From the NCBI GenBank assembly GCA_963837775.1, contig CAWIOX010000035.1, forward strand, positions 62,001 to 126,000: a stretch of 64,000 nucleotides of DNA, read 5' to 3'. The notes beneath the pieces are model-generated. The model was not told the DNA's origin. It made no database searches and saw nothing but the letters and a program-made list of their open reading frames with translations. This document shows, one piece after another, positions 9,211 through 17,783 of the stretch (its first letter is position 1; each line of letters begins with the position of its first letter). A program made the position numbers and the translations under genes. Source of the DNA: CAWIOX01 sp963837775. GTDB taxonomy: Bacteria; Pseudomonadota; Gammaproteobacteria; Burkholderiales; Burkholderiaceae_D.

Positions 9211-9258
9211 GATGAAAAGCACCTTCTTTACATTGAGAATGTCCACATATTATCACGC

Positions 9259-9279
9259 AAATGATAACCATTATCATTT
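9259..9279. promoter_or_regulatory. Fur box upstream of ftrABCD
   Basis: The arms AAATGATAA and TTATCATTT are perfect reverse complements around a CCA spacer, matching the classical Fur consensus. The site is about 50 bp upstream of the ftrA start, so iron repression of the operon is a direct inference. Confidence 0.88.
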
Positions 9280-9424
9280 GTATTCATATTTTTATGGAAT
9301 TTCTCTCTGCAAAGGAGTTACATCGCTCTTTATCGGCAGAAAAAGTCATTTCGCACTTAAGGCCAAAAACAGCATTTTCGTCTACAATCTCGCCAGTTTA
9401 TGAGCCAATTTCAAAGGAAAAAAC

Positions 9425-9781
9425 ATGACCACCACCATGACCGCGTCTGGGCTGCAATATGAGGAAATCACTATCGGCACCGGCGATGAAGCCAAAGCTG
9501 GCGCTTATGTGAGCGTTCACTACACAGGCTGGTTGCAAAATGCCGATGGCAGCGCAGGAAGCAAATTCGACTCCAGCAAAGACCGCAATGAGCCATTTCA
9601 ATTCCCCTTGGGCGCAGGTCATGTGATCAAGGGATGGGATGAAGGCGTTCAGGGAATGAAGATCGGCGGCGCACGCAAACTCATTATTCCTGCTGCCCTG
9701 GGCTATGGTGCACGCGGTGCTGGCGGTGTCATTCCACCACATGCCACCCTGATTTTTGAAGTTGAATTGTTAGGCGTATAA
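9425..9781 (+). CDS. FKBP-type peptidyl-prolyl cis-trans isomerase
   Basis: A single FKBP domain of 118 residues without a signal peptide, hence cytoplasmic. The typical segments are SGLQYEEITIGTG, VSVHYTGWL, FDSSKDRNEPFQFPLG, VIKGWDEGVQGMKIGG and PPHATLIFEVELLGV. It would catalyse proline isomerisation in protein folding. A possible TACAAT -10 box lies just upstream at about 9382. It is divergent from the ftr operon. Confidence 0.93.
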   Translation: MTTTMTASGLQYEEITIGTGDEAKAGAYVSVHYTGWLQNADGSAGSKFDSSKDRNEPFQFPLGAGHVIKGWDEGVQGMKIGGARKLIIPAALGYGARGAGGVIPPHATLIFEVELLGV

Positions 9782-9803
9782 ATAATATGCTTGAAAGAAC
9801 TGC

Positions 9804-10016
9804 ATGAAACTATGTCCCCTTGCTGTTCTCCTCAGCGCAACTCTGCTCAACAGCGGCTGCGCTGTCGTGTCGGTAGCAAGTTCGGCTGTGTCGGTTGCCG
9901 GAACCGCGGTTAGTGTCGGCGTGACGGCAGGGTCGGCCGCCGTCAGCGTTGCTGGCACCGTCGTGAAAGGTGCGGTCAACGCCGGATCTGCAATCGCGGA
10001 AACTGCTACTGATTAA
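9804..10016 (+). CDS. Small lipoprotein rich in Ala, Val, Ser and Gly
   Basis: The 70-residue product begins with a lipoprotein signal (VLLSATLLNSGC, lipobox LNSGC, with the cysteine at about residue 19), followed by a low-complexity tail built from repeats such as SVAGTAVSV and SVAGTVVKG. It has no recognisable domain. It lies 22 bp after the FKBP gene with a strong terminator behind, so it may be cotranscribed. Function unknown. Confidence 0.7.
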   Translation: MKLCPLAVLLSATLLNSGCAVVSVASSAVSVAGTAVSVGVTAGSAAVSVAGTVVKGAVNAGSAIAETATD

Positions 10017-10050
10017 GCCGTCAATTCAACGTACGTGCTTTCAGACAACA

Positions 10051-10083
10051 AAAAACCCGCATGGCCGCATGCGGGTTTTTTTA
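10051..10083. terminator. Bidirectional terminator
   Basis: Stem CCCGCATG (10056-10063) with CATGCGGG (10068-10075) is flanked by A5 on the left and T8 on the right. It can stop transcription both of the lipoprotein gene and of the convergent acyl-CoA-binding protein gene. Confidence 0.9.
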
Positions 10084-10095
10084 TTACTTGATGGC

Positions 10096-10350
10096 TTAAC
10101 CCTTCAATTCCGTGATCAGGTCAACATATTGTTGCATGCCATCGTGCTGCGATGTCCCTTTCAATGCATCCCAGGCATCCCACTTGGCACGACCGATCAT
10201 ATCGGTAAATCCAGGGCGATCCCCTTGCACATCGCCGGCGCTGGCTTGTTTGTATAGCGCGTAAATTTTCAGCAGCGTCATATTATCGGGACGTTCAGGC
10301 AGATTCTTGGAATCGGCAAGGGCTAGTTCAAATTGGGCTTGCAGGCTCAT
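10096..10350 (-). CDS. Acyl-CoA-binding protein
   Basis: An 84-residue four-helix acyl-CoA-binding protein. Family hallmarks visible are LLKIYALYKQAS, GDVQGDRPGFTDMIGRAKWDAWDALKG and the helical C-terminus. It binds long-chain acyl-CoA esters in the cytoplasm and buffers the pool. It stands as a single gene ahead of the shared terminator. Confidence 0.92.
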   Translation of the reverse strand: MSLQAQFELALADSKNLPERPDNMTLLKIYALYKQASAGDVQGDRPGFTDMIGRAKWDAWDALKGTSQHDGMQQYVDLITELKG

Positions 10351-10512
10351 CAGGTGCTCCGGTTTTCACAAGTATGGGAAAAATATCGCGACAACCATAG
10401 CATGTAAAAAAATGCCTCACCAAGCAAACCTATAGAGGAAATACTCTGTATTCAAGCAAAAAACATGGCCATCTGCAGACATCAGGCAGGCTTGTCGAAT
10501 GTTTTTTTGATA

Positions 10513-10653
10513 TTACGTCCGACTTTTTCTTGGCTCACAGGGGGGAGATCCCATGAGCATGAAGTAGCGAATGACGTCCCTGTGTACCTGCATCGTTTTC
10601 TGGGCAACATTCAATGTGAGTTCATGTGCCTGGATGATGCCGATGTCGACCAT
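10513..10653 (-). CDS. Candidate 46-residue small protein after the dehydrogenase gene
   Basis: Four bases after the stop codon of the 2-hydroxyacid dehydrogenase gene there is an ATG opening 46 codons (start MVDIGIIQAHELTLNVAQ, end PRKSRT). The middle part would form an amphipathic helix. GCGGA in the end of the dehydrogenase gene could act as ribosome site. I do not recognise a family. Nothing else explains the 307-bp gap 10351-10657. Could be chance. Confidence 0.35.
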   Translation of the reverse strand: MVDIGIIQAHELTLNVAQKTMQVHRDVIRYFMLMGSPPCEPRKSRT

Positions 10654-10657
10654 CGTC

Positions 10658-11641
10658 TTATCCGCTTACCTGGCTCAAAAGATTGGGTGGCTGCCCGCCG
10701 CTCAATGCTGCAATCAGATTATCGGCGGCACAATACGCCATCGCCCGGCGCGTCGGCTCGGATGCGCTGGCGATATGTGGTGTCAGCACCACATTCGTCA
10801 GTGACAAAAAATCAGGATGGAAGCACGGTTCATTTTCGAACACATCCAGACCGGCCGCTGCGAGCCGTTTTGCGCGCAGGGCTGCTATCAACGCCAGATC
10901 ATCGACGATGCCGCCGCGCGCAATATTGACCAGCGTGGCGCTCGGCTTCATCCATGCGAGTTCTGCGGCACCGATGGTGTGATGCGTTTGCTGCGAATAC
11001 GGCAATACCAGAATGACGTGATCGGCACGGCGCAACAGGTCTTCTTTTTCGACGAACATTGCATTGTTTGCGTAAGCTTCCTTGTCGGCACTCAAGCGTG
11101 ATCGGTTGTGATACAGCACCTGCATATCGAAACCCATCGAGCGCCGTGCAATCGCCTGGCCGATGCGTCCCATGCCGATGATACCCAGCGTAGAGCCATG
11201 CAGATCCGCCCCCAGAAAAGTATCGTAACGCCACTTCTGCCACAGCCCCGCACGCAACCAATGCTCCGACTCGGTCACGCGGCGCGCGGTTGCCATCAAC
11301 AAGGCCCAGGCGAAATCAGCGGTGGTTTCGTTCAGCACATCCGGCGTATTGGTCACCATGATGCCGGCATGGGTGGCGGCATCCAGATCGATATTGTTGT
11401 AGCCGACCGCCATATTGCAAATGGCTTTCAGTTGCGGATTTTGCGCGATGATCGCCGCCGAAATGCGCTCGCTGGGCGTGGTGAATATGCCCTGCTTGTC
11501 GCGGATTTTCCCAGCGAGTTCAGCCTCGGTAAAGATGCGATCGTCCTGATTGGATTCGACCTCAAAATAATGCGCCAGATGCTCGATCACATCCGGAAAT
11601 ACCGCACGCGTAACCAGGATTCTAGGTTTCAACATTGTCAC
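10658..11641 (-). CDS. D-2-hydroxyacid dehydrogenase (glyoxylate/hydroxypyruvate reductase type)
   Basis: A 327-residue NAD(P)-dependent enzyme of the GhrB/GyaR group. Seen are the nucleotide-binding GIIGMGRIGQAIA, the catalytic-region segments NIARGGIVDD and VVLTPHIASAS with the catalytic His, and FENEP containing the Glu. The likely reaction is reduction of glyoxylate or hydroxypyruvate; the exact substrate cannot be told. It follows the nhaD-like gene with essentially no gap, so the two form an operon. Confidence 0.88.
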   Translation of the reverse strand: MTMLKPRILVTRAVFPDVIEHLAHYFEVESNQDDRIFTEAELAGKIRDKQGIFTTPSERISAAIIAQNPQLKAICNMAVGYNNIDLDAATHAGIMVTNTPDVLNETTADFAWALLMATARRVTESEHWLRAGLWQKWRYDTFLGADLHGSTLGIIGMGRIGQAIARRSMGFDMQVLYHNRSRLSADKEAYANNAMFVEKEDLLRRADHVILVLPYSQQTHHTIGAAELAWMKPSATLVNIARGGIVDDLALIAALRAKRLAAAGLDVFENEPCFHPDFLSLTNVVLTPHIASASEPTRRAMAYCAADNLIAALSGGQPPNLLSQVSG

Positions 11642-11642
11642 C

Positions 11643-13049
11643 TCAACGGAAGAATATAAATGTCATCAGAATAAACAGCGGCACCAACACCGCACAGGAC
11701 CATGCCATATAGCCAAAGAAAGACGGCATCTTGATGCCACGCTCTTCCGCGATCGCTTTGACCATCATGTTTGGTGCATTGCCGATATAGCTGTTGGCGC
11801 CCATGAATACCGAACCGCATGAAATTGCTGCCAGGGTAGCGGCAAACTTGCCCATCAATAAGGGCGCATCGCCGCCTGCGGTATTGAAAAACACCAGATA
11901 CGTCGGCGCATTGTCGAGAAAGGACGACAGAATGCCGCTGGCCCAAAAATACATCGCGTTGACAGGCTGGCCACCGGGGTCGGTCACGGCCCGGATAATC
12001 AACGAAAATGCACCAAACTCCCCGGCGCGCAACATCGCAATCACAGGGATGATCGTGATGAAGATGCCGGCAAACAGCTTGGCAACTTCCTGAATCGGCC
12101 CCCACGAGAACTCATTGCCGCTCCGCGCCAGTTTCGGCGTAAGTCCCAGTGACAAAAAAGTCACCGCGATCAAACCGGCATCACGCACCACGTTTTGCAA
12201 ATCCAGATCCATGCCCAGTACCGGCACTATGATGCCGGACTTCCAGATACCGCTCATCAGCACCAGGCCGATAATGATTGCCAGCAACAGAAAATTGATC
12301 TTGCCGTCAATCGCAAGCGGTGCATCCGGACTCGGATCAGTTGCAGGAATGATATCCCCTTCCCTGTTCGAATAATAATGATGGTCCAGCAGGTAAAAAA
12401 TGATCAGCAAGGCGCTGCAGAGAAACAGGGTTTCTGGCCAGATATGTCTGGCGGTCCAGAAAAAATCGATCCCCTTCAAGAATCCCAGGAATAAAGGCGG
12501 ATCCCCCAAGGGCGTCAGCGAGCCGCCCGCATTGGCCACCAGAAAAATGAAAAATACGATGATATGCACCGCATGCTTCCGGCTGTCATTGGCGCGAATC
12601 AATGGACGGATCATCAGCATTGACGCACCGGTGGTTCCCATGACGCTGGCCAGCAAAGTACCCAGAAGCAATAATCCGGTATTGAGCGCCGGCGTGCCAT
12701 GCAAATTGCCACGCACACAGATTCCGCCCGCGACGACAAACAGGGAGGTGATGAGGATAATGAACGGCAAGTACTCGGCGGAAAATGCGTGAAGCGCACC
12801 GTTGATCGCGGTCCCGGCACCGAAATACAGAGCGCAGGGCAATAAAAATGCCAGTGACCAGGCAACCGTCACCTTGCCAAAATGATGGTGCCAGAAAAAT
12901 GGCGTAAGCAGGGGCAGCAAGGCAATCGACAACAGCAATCCGGCAAACGGGATGCCCCACCACGCGAGCAACTGACTACCGTCCAGTTCGGATGCATAAG
13001 AAATGGCGGGGACCAGCCCCGCCAAAGCAACTAGAATTTTGGTAAGCAA
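11643..13049 (-). CDS. nhaD: NhaD-type sodium/proton antiporter
   Basis: The 468-residue integral membrane protein belongs to the ion-transporter (ArsB/NhaD) superfamily: about 12 hydrophobic segments, an N-terminal signal-like helix (ending AISYASE), the NhaD-type motifs TGASMLMIRPLIRAN and NAGGSLTPLGDPPLFLGFLKG, and SSFLDNAPTYLVFFN in the C-terminal half. It would exchange sodium for protons across the inner membrane. Substrate choice is by family only. Confidence 0.82.
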   Translation of the reverse strand: MLTKILVALAGLVPAISYASELDGSQLLAWWGIPFAGLLLSIALLPLLTPFFWHHHFGKVTVAWSLAFLLPCALYFGAGTAINGALHAFSAEYLPFIILITSLFVVAGGICVRGNLHGTPALNTGLLLLGTLLASVMGTTGASMLMIRPLIRANDSRKHAVHIIVFFIFLVANAGGSLTPLGDPPLFLGFLKGIDFFWTARHIWPETLFLCSALLIIFYLLDHHYYSNREGDIIPATDPSPDAPLAIDGKINFLLLAIIIGLVLMSGIWKSGIIVPVLGMDLDLQNVVRDAGLIAVTFLSLGLTPKLARSGNEFSWGPIQEVAKLFAGIFITIIPVIAMLRAGEFGAFSLIIRAVTDPGGQPVNAMYFWASGILSSFLDNAPTYLVFFNTAGGDAPLLMGKFAATLAAISCGSVFMGANSYIGNAPNMMVKAIAEERGIKMPSFFGYMAWSCAVLVPLFILMTFIFFR

Positions 13050-13121
13050 TGCCTGTCTCCATGATTTTTTTGTTTGCCGCGTATTTTAGCGCGAGCCAGA
13101 TTGGCACCGAGACAGAAATTG

Positions 13122-13155
13122 CTTACCCTGTTGCCGCTTACCTCAACAGGGTAAG
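13122..13155 (-). terminator. Hairpin after lutC
   Basis: CTTACCCTGTTG (13122-13133) pairs perfectly with CAACAGGGTAAG (13144-13155). It lies 5 bp past the lutC stop and 70 bp before nhaD. The trailing T-tract is short, so it may act as a terminator or an RNA-stabilising hairpin. Confidence 0.6.
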
Positions 13156-13159
13156 GACA

Positions 13160-13822
13160 TCAGGCATCGCGCACAATCAGCACATGCACCCGATATGGGC
13201 CGTGCGCGCCCAGCACTATCGTCTGCTCGATGTCGCCGGTGCGCGATGGTCCGGAAATAAAGTTGGTGGCCCGCGGCAACTCGCCATGTTCGCTGCGAAC
13301 CAGCGCAAATGCATCCTCCATCGCCGCCACAATACGCGATGCGGGCAAAATGGCGATATGCGTTTCCGGCAACAAGCTGGCTGAGGCAAAGGTATCGGGA
13401 CTGGACAGCAGCAGCAAGGAGCCGGTTTCCGCTACCGCACAGAATGCGCCGGTAATACCGACCAGATCTTCATTCTTCGGGACACGGAATTCGACCGCGA
13501 TACCGGCACCGGACCATCCCAACTCCGACAATGTATTCCAGGCAATCGCCTTCTTTGCTATGCCCAGTTCATCCAGATACTGTGCAACTGCAGCGGGCGC
13601 CTCGTTCAACGATCCGATGTCCGCCACGGTATCGGACATGCGCAACGCCTGCTCCTTGAAGTGCTGGATCATGTCCGGCCCGATAGCAGGACGCGGACCC
13701 GACGGATGGCGGCGCAGATACTCTTGCACAGCATCAAGTTCGCCCTGAGTAGGTTCGGCAGACCGTTGCTGTGCTTTGCGAATACGGCTAAAAATGGCTT
13801 GTCGTGCGGCAGAAGTGTCCAT
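13160..13822 (-). CDS. lutC: Lactate utilization protein C (LutC/YkgG family)
   Basis: A 220-residue LUD-domain protein with the family segment FISGPSRTGDIEQTIVLGAHGP near the C-terminus and ETGSLLLLSSPD in the middle. With LutA and LutB it forms an iron-sulfur complex that oxidises L-lactate. Here it is separated from lutBA (17784-19915) by a hemolysin-III gene, fdxA, fpr and dgkA. Its own promoter must lie in the 366-bp gap upstream, which holds a dispersed repeat. Confidence 0.9.
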   Translation of the reverse strand: MDTSAARQAIFSRIRKAQQRSAEPTQGELDAVQEYLRRHPSGPRPAIGPDMIQHFKEQALRMSDTVADIGSLNEAPAAVAQYLDELGIAKKAIAWNTLSELGWSGAGIAVEFRVPKNEDLVGITGAFCAVAETGSLLLLSSPDTFASASLLPETHIAILPASRIVAAMEDAFALVRSEHGELPRATNFISGPSRTGDIEQTIVLGAHGPYRVHVLIVRDA

Positions 13823-13960
13823 GATGACCTCTTGATTAGAACTGAAAGTTTAGCTGAATCAGTCACCAGGCACGGCTGTTTGAAGGTGATTTAATTTCAA
13901 ACAGCGCGCGCAAATAATTCATGTGCGTTTTACCATGCGCTTTGTTATGCCATGCCGGTT

Positions 13961-14045
13961 AAATATACTCGCCCCTGTATATTTACCATGCCCAATGAAA
14001 TCCAGCGGGAACCCATGGTTTTTCCATGATACTCCCGCAATACCA
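13961..14045 (-). repeat. Dispersed intergenic element, copy A
   Basis: On the plus strand the copy starts with the perfect palindrome AAATATAC-N8-GTATATTT (13961-13984) and ends with CATGATACTCCCGC. Read on the minus strand it begins GCGGGAGTATCATGG. GCGGGA and TCCCGC within it can pair. It lies between the hemolysin-III stop and lutC, in the sense of both. The rest of the 13823-14187 gap shows nothing else. Confidence 0.7.
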
Positions 14046-14187
14046 TCAAATAAATGGGAGGGATCGGTGAAGGCTATGCGACGCATGCCGCTGCGGGCGG
14101 GGTCTTCAGCGCCGAACTGCAGGCAACGGCAAGCCACCCCGCATTCCTCTGCAACCGTCGGACAGGATCACCTCCGGCATCCCCGCA

Positions 14188-14805
14188 TCATGCGACATAA
14201 AACAGTACCGCAAAATAATGACATGCACTGCCGCCCAGCACGAACAGGTGCCACACCCCATGCCCGTGCCTTAGCTTCTCGTCAGTCGCATAAAAAATGA
14301 TGCCTACCGTATAGAACAGTCCGCCTGCCGCCAGCCAGATGAATCCATCCCAGCTCAATGCAGAAATCAGAGGGGAAATCGCGATCACCGCCAGCCATCC
14401 CATCAGGATATAGATCACCAGCGACAAGATCCGCGCGCCCTTGGCCAGCCAGATTTCCTGCACAATGCCCAGCAATGCCAAGCCCCACACCGCGCCAAAT
14501 AAAGACCAGCCCCAGGCACCGCGCAGCGATACCAGGGTAAACGGCGTATAGCTGCCAGCAATCAAGAGATAAATCGCGCAATGATCGAACTTGCGCAGCA
14601 CATCCTTGGCGCGTCCCCGGACGCTGTGATAAAGCGCGGAGGTGACATACAAGGTGATCAGCATCGCACCATAAACACTGAAGCTGACAATTTTCCAGGG
14701 ATCGCCCAGACGCACTGCAAACATGATCAGTACAACGCTGCCGACGGCCGCCAGCGCAGCGCCCAGCAAATGGCTGATACTATTGAATTTCTCACCGTGA
14801 TACAT
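14188..14805 (-). CDS. Hemolysin III family membrane protein (TrhA/YqfA-like)
   Basis: A 205-residue protein with seven hydrophobic segments, of the PAQR-related hemolysin III family. Typical segments are EKFNSISHLLGAALA near the start, YHSVRGRAKDVLRKFDHCAIYLLIAGSYTPF in the centre and HGHGVWHLFVLGGSACHYFAVL at the end, giving the conserved serine, aspartate and histidines. Related bacterial proteins influence membrane lipid and energy state; the name does not imply a toxin. Single gene; the 530-bp gap upstream carries no gene except the fdxA leader. Confidence 0.9.
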   Translation of the reverse strand: MYHGEKFNSISHLLGAALAAVGSVVLIMFAVRLGDPWKIVSFSVYGAMLITLYVTSALYHSVRGRAKDVLRKFDHCAIYLLIAGSYTPFTLVSLRGAWGWSLFGAVWGLALLGIVQEIWLAKGARILSLVIYILMGWLAVIAISPLISALSWDGFIWLAAGGLFYTVGIIFYATDEKLRHGHGVWHLFVLGGSACHYFAVLFYVA

Positions 14806-15214
14806 GATTGATCACCTTTTCATTCCTGCTTATCAATGCACAGGCTCCCGGCAAAGTGTACGCTTGCTGAAAAAAATGGTTCCGCACAGGCAGCAACCGG
14901 GCCGGGAACTACCTGATGCGGAGCGCAAAGCCCACCCAATGACTGAAAGAGGAAAAACAAAAGCTGCGTGCAACCTTGATCGAGTCATGCCCAGAATAGG
15001 CTTGCTTCTTGAAACCACTGTCTGCCCGGGCTATTTTGGCAGGCATCCGGAATGTCGAAAAATGCGATGATGCGCCGGTTTGACGCCTTAAATATATATT
15101 TTTGGCCTTTCCTTGACATAGATAAACACGCCAAAAACGAATACAAGGCAGAATGACAGACCTGATAACCATAAAGCACAGCATTTGCTTATAGGTATTC
15201 GATCTAAGAGAGGT

Positions 15215-15243
15215 TTGTAGTAAAAGCCTAATTACCTTAAAAT
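15215..15243 (+). promoter_or_regulatory. Probable promoter of fdxA
   Basis: TTGTAG (15215-15220) and TAAAAT (15238-15243) are 17 bp apart, about 90 bp before the fdxA start. This is a plausible sigma-70 promoter. The remaining sequence from 14806 to 15335 shows no other feature I can support. Confidence 0.4.
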
Positions 15244-15335
15244 ACAAGGCTTTACAGTGGATTGATTGGTTTCGGATAGTCAATCGCGCTGCGCCAAGTT
15301 CCACGAATTTCAGAAAAATTACAGATAGGACTGTT

Positions 15336-15659
15336 ATGACCCACGTTGTGACCGAATCCTGCATCCGCTGCCGCTATACGGATTGTGTGGATGTGTGCCC
15401 GGTAGATTGCTTCCGCGCTGGCCCGAATTTCCTTACGATTGACCCCGATGAATGCATCGATTGCGCGGTATGCGTGGCCGAATGCCCGGTCAATGCGATT
15501 TATGCCGAAGAAGATGTGCCGGCCGACCAGCAGCAATACATCAAGCTGAATGTTGATCTGGCACGACACTGGCCTTCCATCACCAAAACCGTCAGCCCCT
15601 TGGCCGACGCGGATGAATGGAAAGACGTCAAGGATAAACTGCAGTATCTCGAACGCTAA
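15336..15659 (+). CDS. fdxA: 7Fe ferredoxin FdxA
   Basis: A 107-residue electron carrier of the Azotobacter ferredoxin-I type. The first cluster region is CIRCRYTDCVDVCPVDCF (pattern that binds a 3Fe-4S and contributes to a 4Fe-4S centre) and the second CIDCAVCVAECPV. The long C-terminal extension after residue 60 is usual. It is followed 120 bp later by an FAD reductase gene, the natural electron partner. Ribosome site AGGA precedes the ATG. Confidence 0.96.
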   Translation: MTHVVTESCIRCRYTDCVDVCPVDCFRAGPNFLTIDPDECIDCAVCVAECPVNAIYAEEDVPADQQQYIKLNVDLARHWPSITKTVSPLADADEWKDVKDKLQYLER

Positions 15660-15779
15660 GCGCGTTCATACTCTGGTGTGCCCCGTTGGTACACCTTGTT
15701 CACGCCGTTTCCGATTTTGCCAGAATGCGCAATCGGGTTCTGTCAGGCTATATATGCGGCGTGTTTTTGGACAATTGAA

Positions 15780-16907
15780 ATGAAACAGGAATTAGATAGT
15801 CGTATGGAAACCAGTACCGGCCTTGATGCCTCGACCTCCGTCCCGAACAACGCCACTGCCAACAAAACACCGATCGAAGCCGATGCGGTGATTGTTGGTG
15901 CAGGCCCGGTCGGTCTATTTCAGGTATTCGAACTGGGCCTGCTGGAAATCAAGGCACATGTAATCGATTCACTGCCGAACGTGGGCGGGCAATGCGTTGA
16001 ACTGTACCCTGACAAGCCGATTTACGACATTCCGGCGGTACCGGTGTGCACCGGCCAGGAACTGACCGACAACCTGCTCAAGCAGATTGAACCGTTCGAG
16101 CCGACTTTCCACCTGGGCCAGGAAGTGACCGTGGTCGAAAGACGTGAAGACGGCCGTTTCAATCTTGAAACATCGACCGGCACCCGCTTCATCACCAAGA
16201 CCATCTTCATCGCTGCCGGCGTCGGCTCATTCCAGCCGCGTACCCTGAAAGTCGACGGTATCGAGCAATTCGACGGCAAGCAACTGTTCTATCGCGTCAA
16301 GGATCCGGTCCAGTTCCACGGCAAGAACCTGGTCATTTGCGGCGGCGGCGACTCCGCGCTGGACTGGGCGCTGAACCTGGTCGGCAAGGCCGAATCCGTG
16401 GTCCTGATTCATCGCCGCGAAGACTTCCGTGCGGCGCCAGCTTCGGTCGCGAAGATGAAGGAATTGTGCGACAACTACGAGATGCAGTTTGTGGTCGGCC
16501 AAGTCACCGGCATGGAAACCAAGGACGACAAGCTGTCGGAAATCAAGGTCACCGGTGCCGATGGCGTCACACGCCGCATGCCGCTGGACGATCTGCTGGT
16601 GTTCTTCGGCCTGTCGCCAAAACTGGGCCCGATCGCCGAGTGGAGCCTGGAGATCGAGCGCAAGCAGCTCAAGGTGATGAACACGGAAAAGTTCGAGACC
16701 AACATCCCGGGCATTTTCGCGGTGGGCGACATCAACACCTATCCGGGTAAGAAAAAACTCATCCTGTCCGGCTTCCATGAAGCTGCTCTGGCTGCGTTCG
16801 GCGCTGCGCCGTACATCTTCCCCGATAAGAAAATCCACATGCAGTACACGACGACGTCGCCGAAACTGCACAAGATTCTCGGCGTGGAAAGCCCGGTCTT
16901 CGACTAA
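15780..16907 (+). CDS. fpr: Ferredoxin-NADP reductase, thioredoxin-reductase-like
   Basis: This flavoprotein of about 375 residues has FAD site VIVGAGPVGLFQVFELG, NADP site VICGGGDSALDWALNLVG and the C-terminal FAD motif FAVGDINTYPGKK. It lacks the redox CxxC of thioredoxin reductases, so it fits the TrxB-like FNR class (YumC type), which passes electrons between NADPH and ferredoxin. Its neighbour fdxA supports this. I use the ATG at 15780 (GGA 8 nt upstream); 15804 is an alternative, and residues before 15780 do not look like the family. Confidence 0.92.
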   Translation: MKQELDSRMETSTGLDASTSVPNNATANKTPIEADAVIVGAGPVGLFQVFELGLLEIKAHVIDSLPNVGGQCVELYPDKPIYDIPAVPVCTGQELTDNLLKQIEPFEPTFHLGQEVTVVERREDGRFNLETSTGTRFITKTIFIAAGVGSFQPRTLKVDGIEQFDGKQLFYRVKDPVQFHGKNLVICGGGDSALDWALNLVGKAESVVLIHRREDFRAAPASVAKMKELCDNYEMQFVVGQVTGMETKDDKLSEIKVTGADGVTRRMPLDDLLVFFGLSPKLGPIAEWSLEIERKQLKVMNTEKFETNIPGIFAVGDINTYPGKKKLILSGFHEAALAAFGAAPYIFPDKKIHMQYTTTSPKLHKILGVESPVFD

Positions 16908-16936
16908 ACGTCGTTTTTAAATACTTGTATTAGGCA

Positions 16937-16971
16937 TGACTGCGGCGCAAAGACTCTTTGCGCCGCAGTCA
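16937..16971 (+). terminator. Strong hairpin after fpr
   Basis: TGACTGCGGCGCAAAG (16937-16952) pairs perfectly with CTTTGCGCCGCAGTCA (16956-16971), a 16-bp stem with a 3-base loop 30 bp after the fpr stop. No T-run follows, so it may be a terminator of the non-canonical kind or a 3'-end stabiliser. Confidence 0.65.
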
Positions 16972-17023
16972 CATCAGCCCTGCATTCCGCATAATCATCG
17001 CCCGAGTGCGATCCAGCAGCGAA

Positions 17024-17106
17024 AAATATACCCCCCACTGTATTAATTTCAAGCCAATAAAGATAAGCGGGAGATGGCATATTTTGCATGATACTCCCCG
17101 TATTTT
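17024..17106 (-). repeat. Dispersed intergenic element, copy B
   Basis: On the plus strand it reads AAATATAC-N8-GTAT (17024-17043) and ends CATGATACTCCCCGTAT; the terminal ATAC-TCCCC-GTAT is itself a small palindrome. It aligns along its length with copy A. It lies in the 464-bp gap between fpr and dgkA (convergent genes); no other gene-like signal is seen between 17107 and 17371. Confidence 0.7.
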
Positions 17107-17371
17107 CATCAATACCAAGGGTCTGTCGCATCCTCGTCCGCTCAATTATTCACTCTGACTGCGCTGCATGCACAACTTGCGCGCCCGCCAACAACAGCAA
17201 GGCGGCAGGCAGTTACTGAAAAGGAGAGTGACTCACTGAAGGACATCACTGTCAATCAGTACAGAGCCGGGCAAAGAGAATATCTGGATGTCGGCGCGAT
17301 GACAGATGATGCAGCTTGTGCGATAAAAACTGGGACAGCACAGGACACTGGCAACAAGGAAACTATTTACC

Positions 17372-17770
17372 TTAGCCGACAAATAAAGGCAGGACGATCA
17401 CTGCCCAGGTCGCGAGTGCGAAGAGAAATGCCAGGAACACGGCGGCACTGCCGAAGTCCTTGGCATTTTTAGATAAGGGATTGCGCTCCAGCGAGACGCG
17501 ATCGACGACTGCCTCGATGGCAGAATTGAGCAGTTCGATGATCAGCACCAGCAGCATGACACCGATTAACAACAATTTTTCCAGCGCCGCAAGCGGCAAA
17601 AACAACGCGATGATCGATGCCGGAACGAATAATGTTATTTCCTGACGGAATGCATGCTCGTTCTTCCAGGCCGATTTGAAACCGGCCATCGAATAGAAAA
17701 AAGCGGCGAAAATACGTTTCGCGCCGCTTTTGCTTTTGAATTCGCTGATGGGTTGTTGTTGCTCTGTCAT
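17372..17770 (-). CDS. dgkA: Diacylglycerol kinase (prokaryotic DgkA)
   Basis: A 132-residue inner-membrane enzyme with three hydrophobic helices and the DgkA signature ELLNSAIEAVVDR. It phosphorylates diacylglycerol released by envelope-modifying reactions. The start at 17770 (MTEQQQ) leaves 13 bp after lutB; the longer frame would overlap lutB and is rejected. It is the last gene of a lutA-lutB-dgkA transcript unit. Confidence 0.92.
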   Translation of the reverse strand: MTEQQQPISEFKSKSGAKRIFAAFFYSMAGFKSAWKNEHAFRQEITLFVPASIIALFLPLAALEKLLLIGVMLLVLIIELLNSAIEAVVDRVSLERNPLSKNAKDFGSAAVFLAFLFALATWAVIVLPLFVG

Positions 17771-17783
17771 TCCGTTTTGAAAT

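Noticed and set aside
14909..15364. Minus-strand frame of 151 codons before fdxA
   Set aside because: Runs over the fdxA start and promoter; no ribosome site, irregular composition, no family features.
16227..16871. Minus-strand frame of 214 codons opposite fpr
   Set aside because: Shadow of the reductase gene with low-complexity composition.
16904..17131. 75-codon minus frame containing repeat copy B
   Set aside because: Its beginning lies in the repeat and its end runs through the fpr terminator hairpin; the peptide has no counterpart in other copies.
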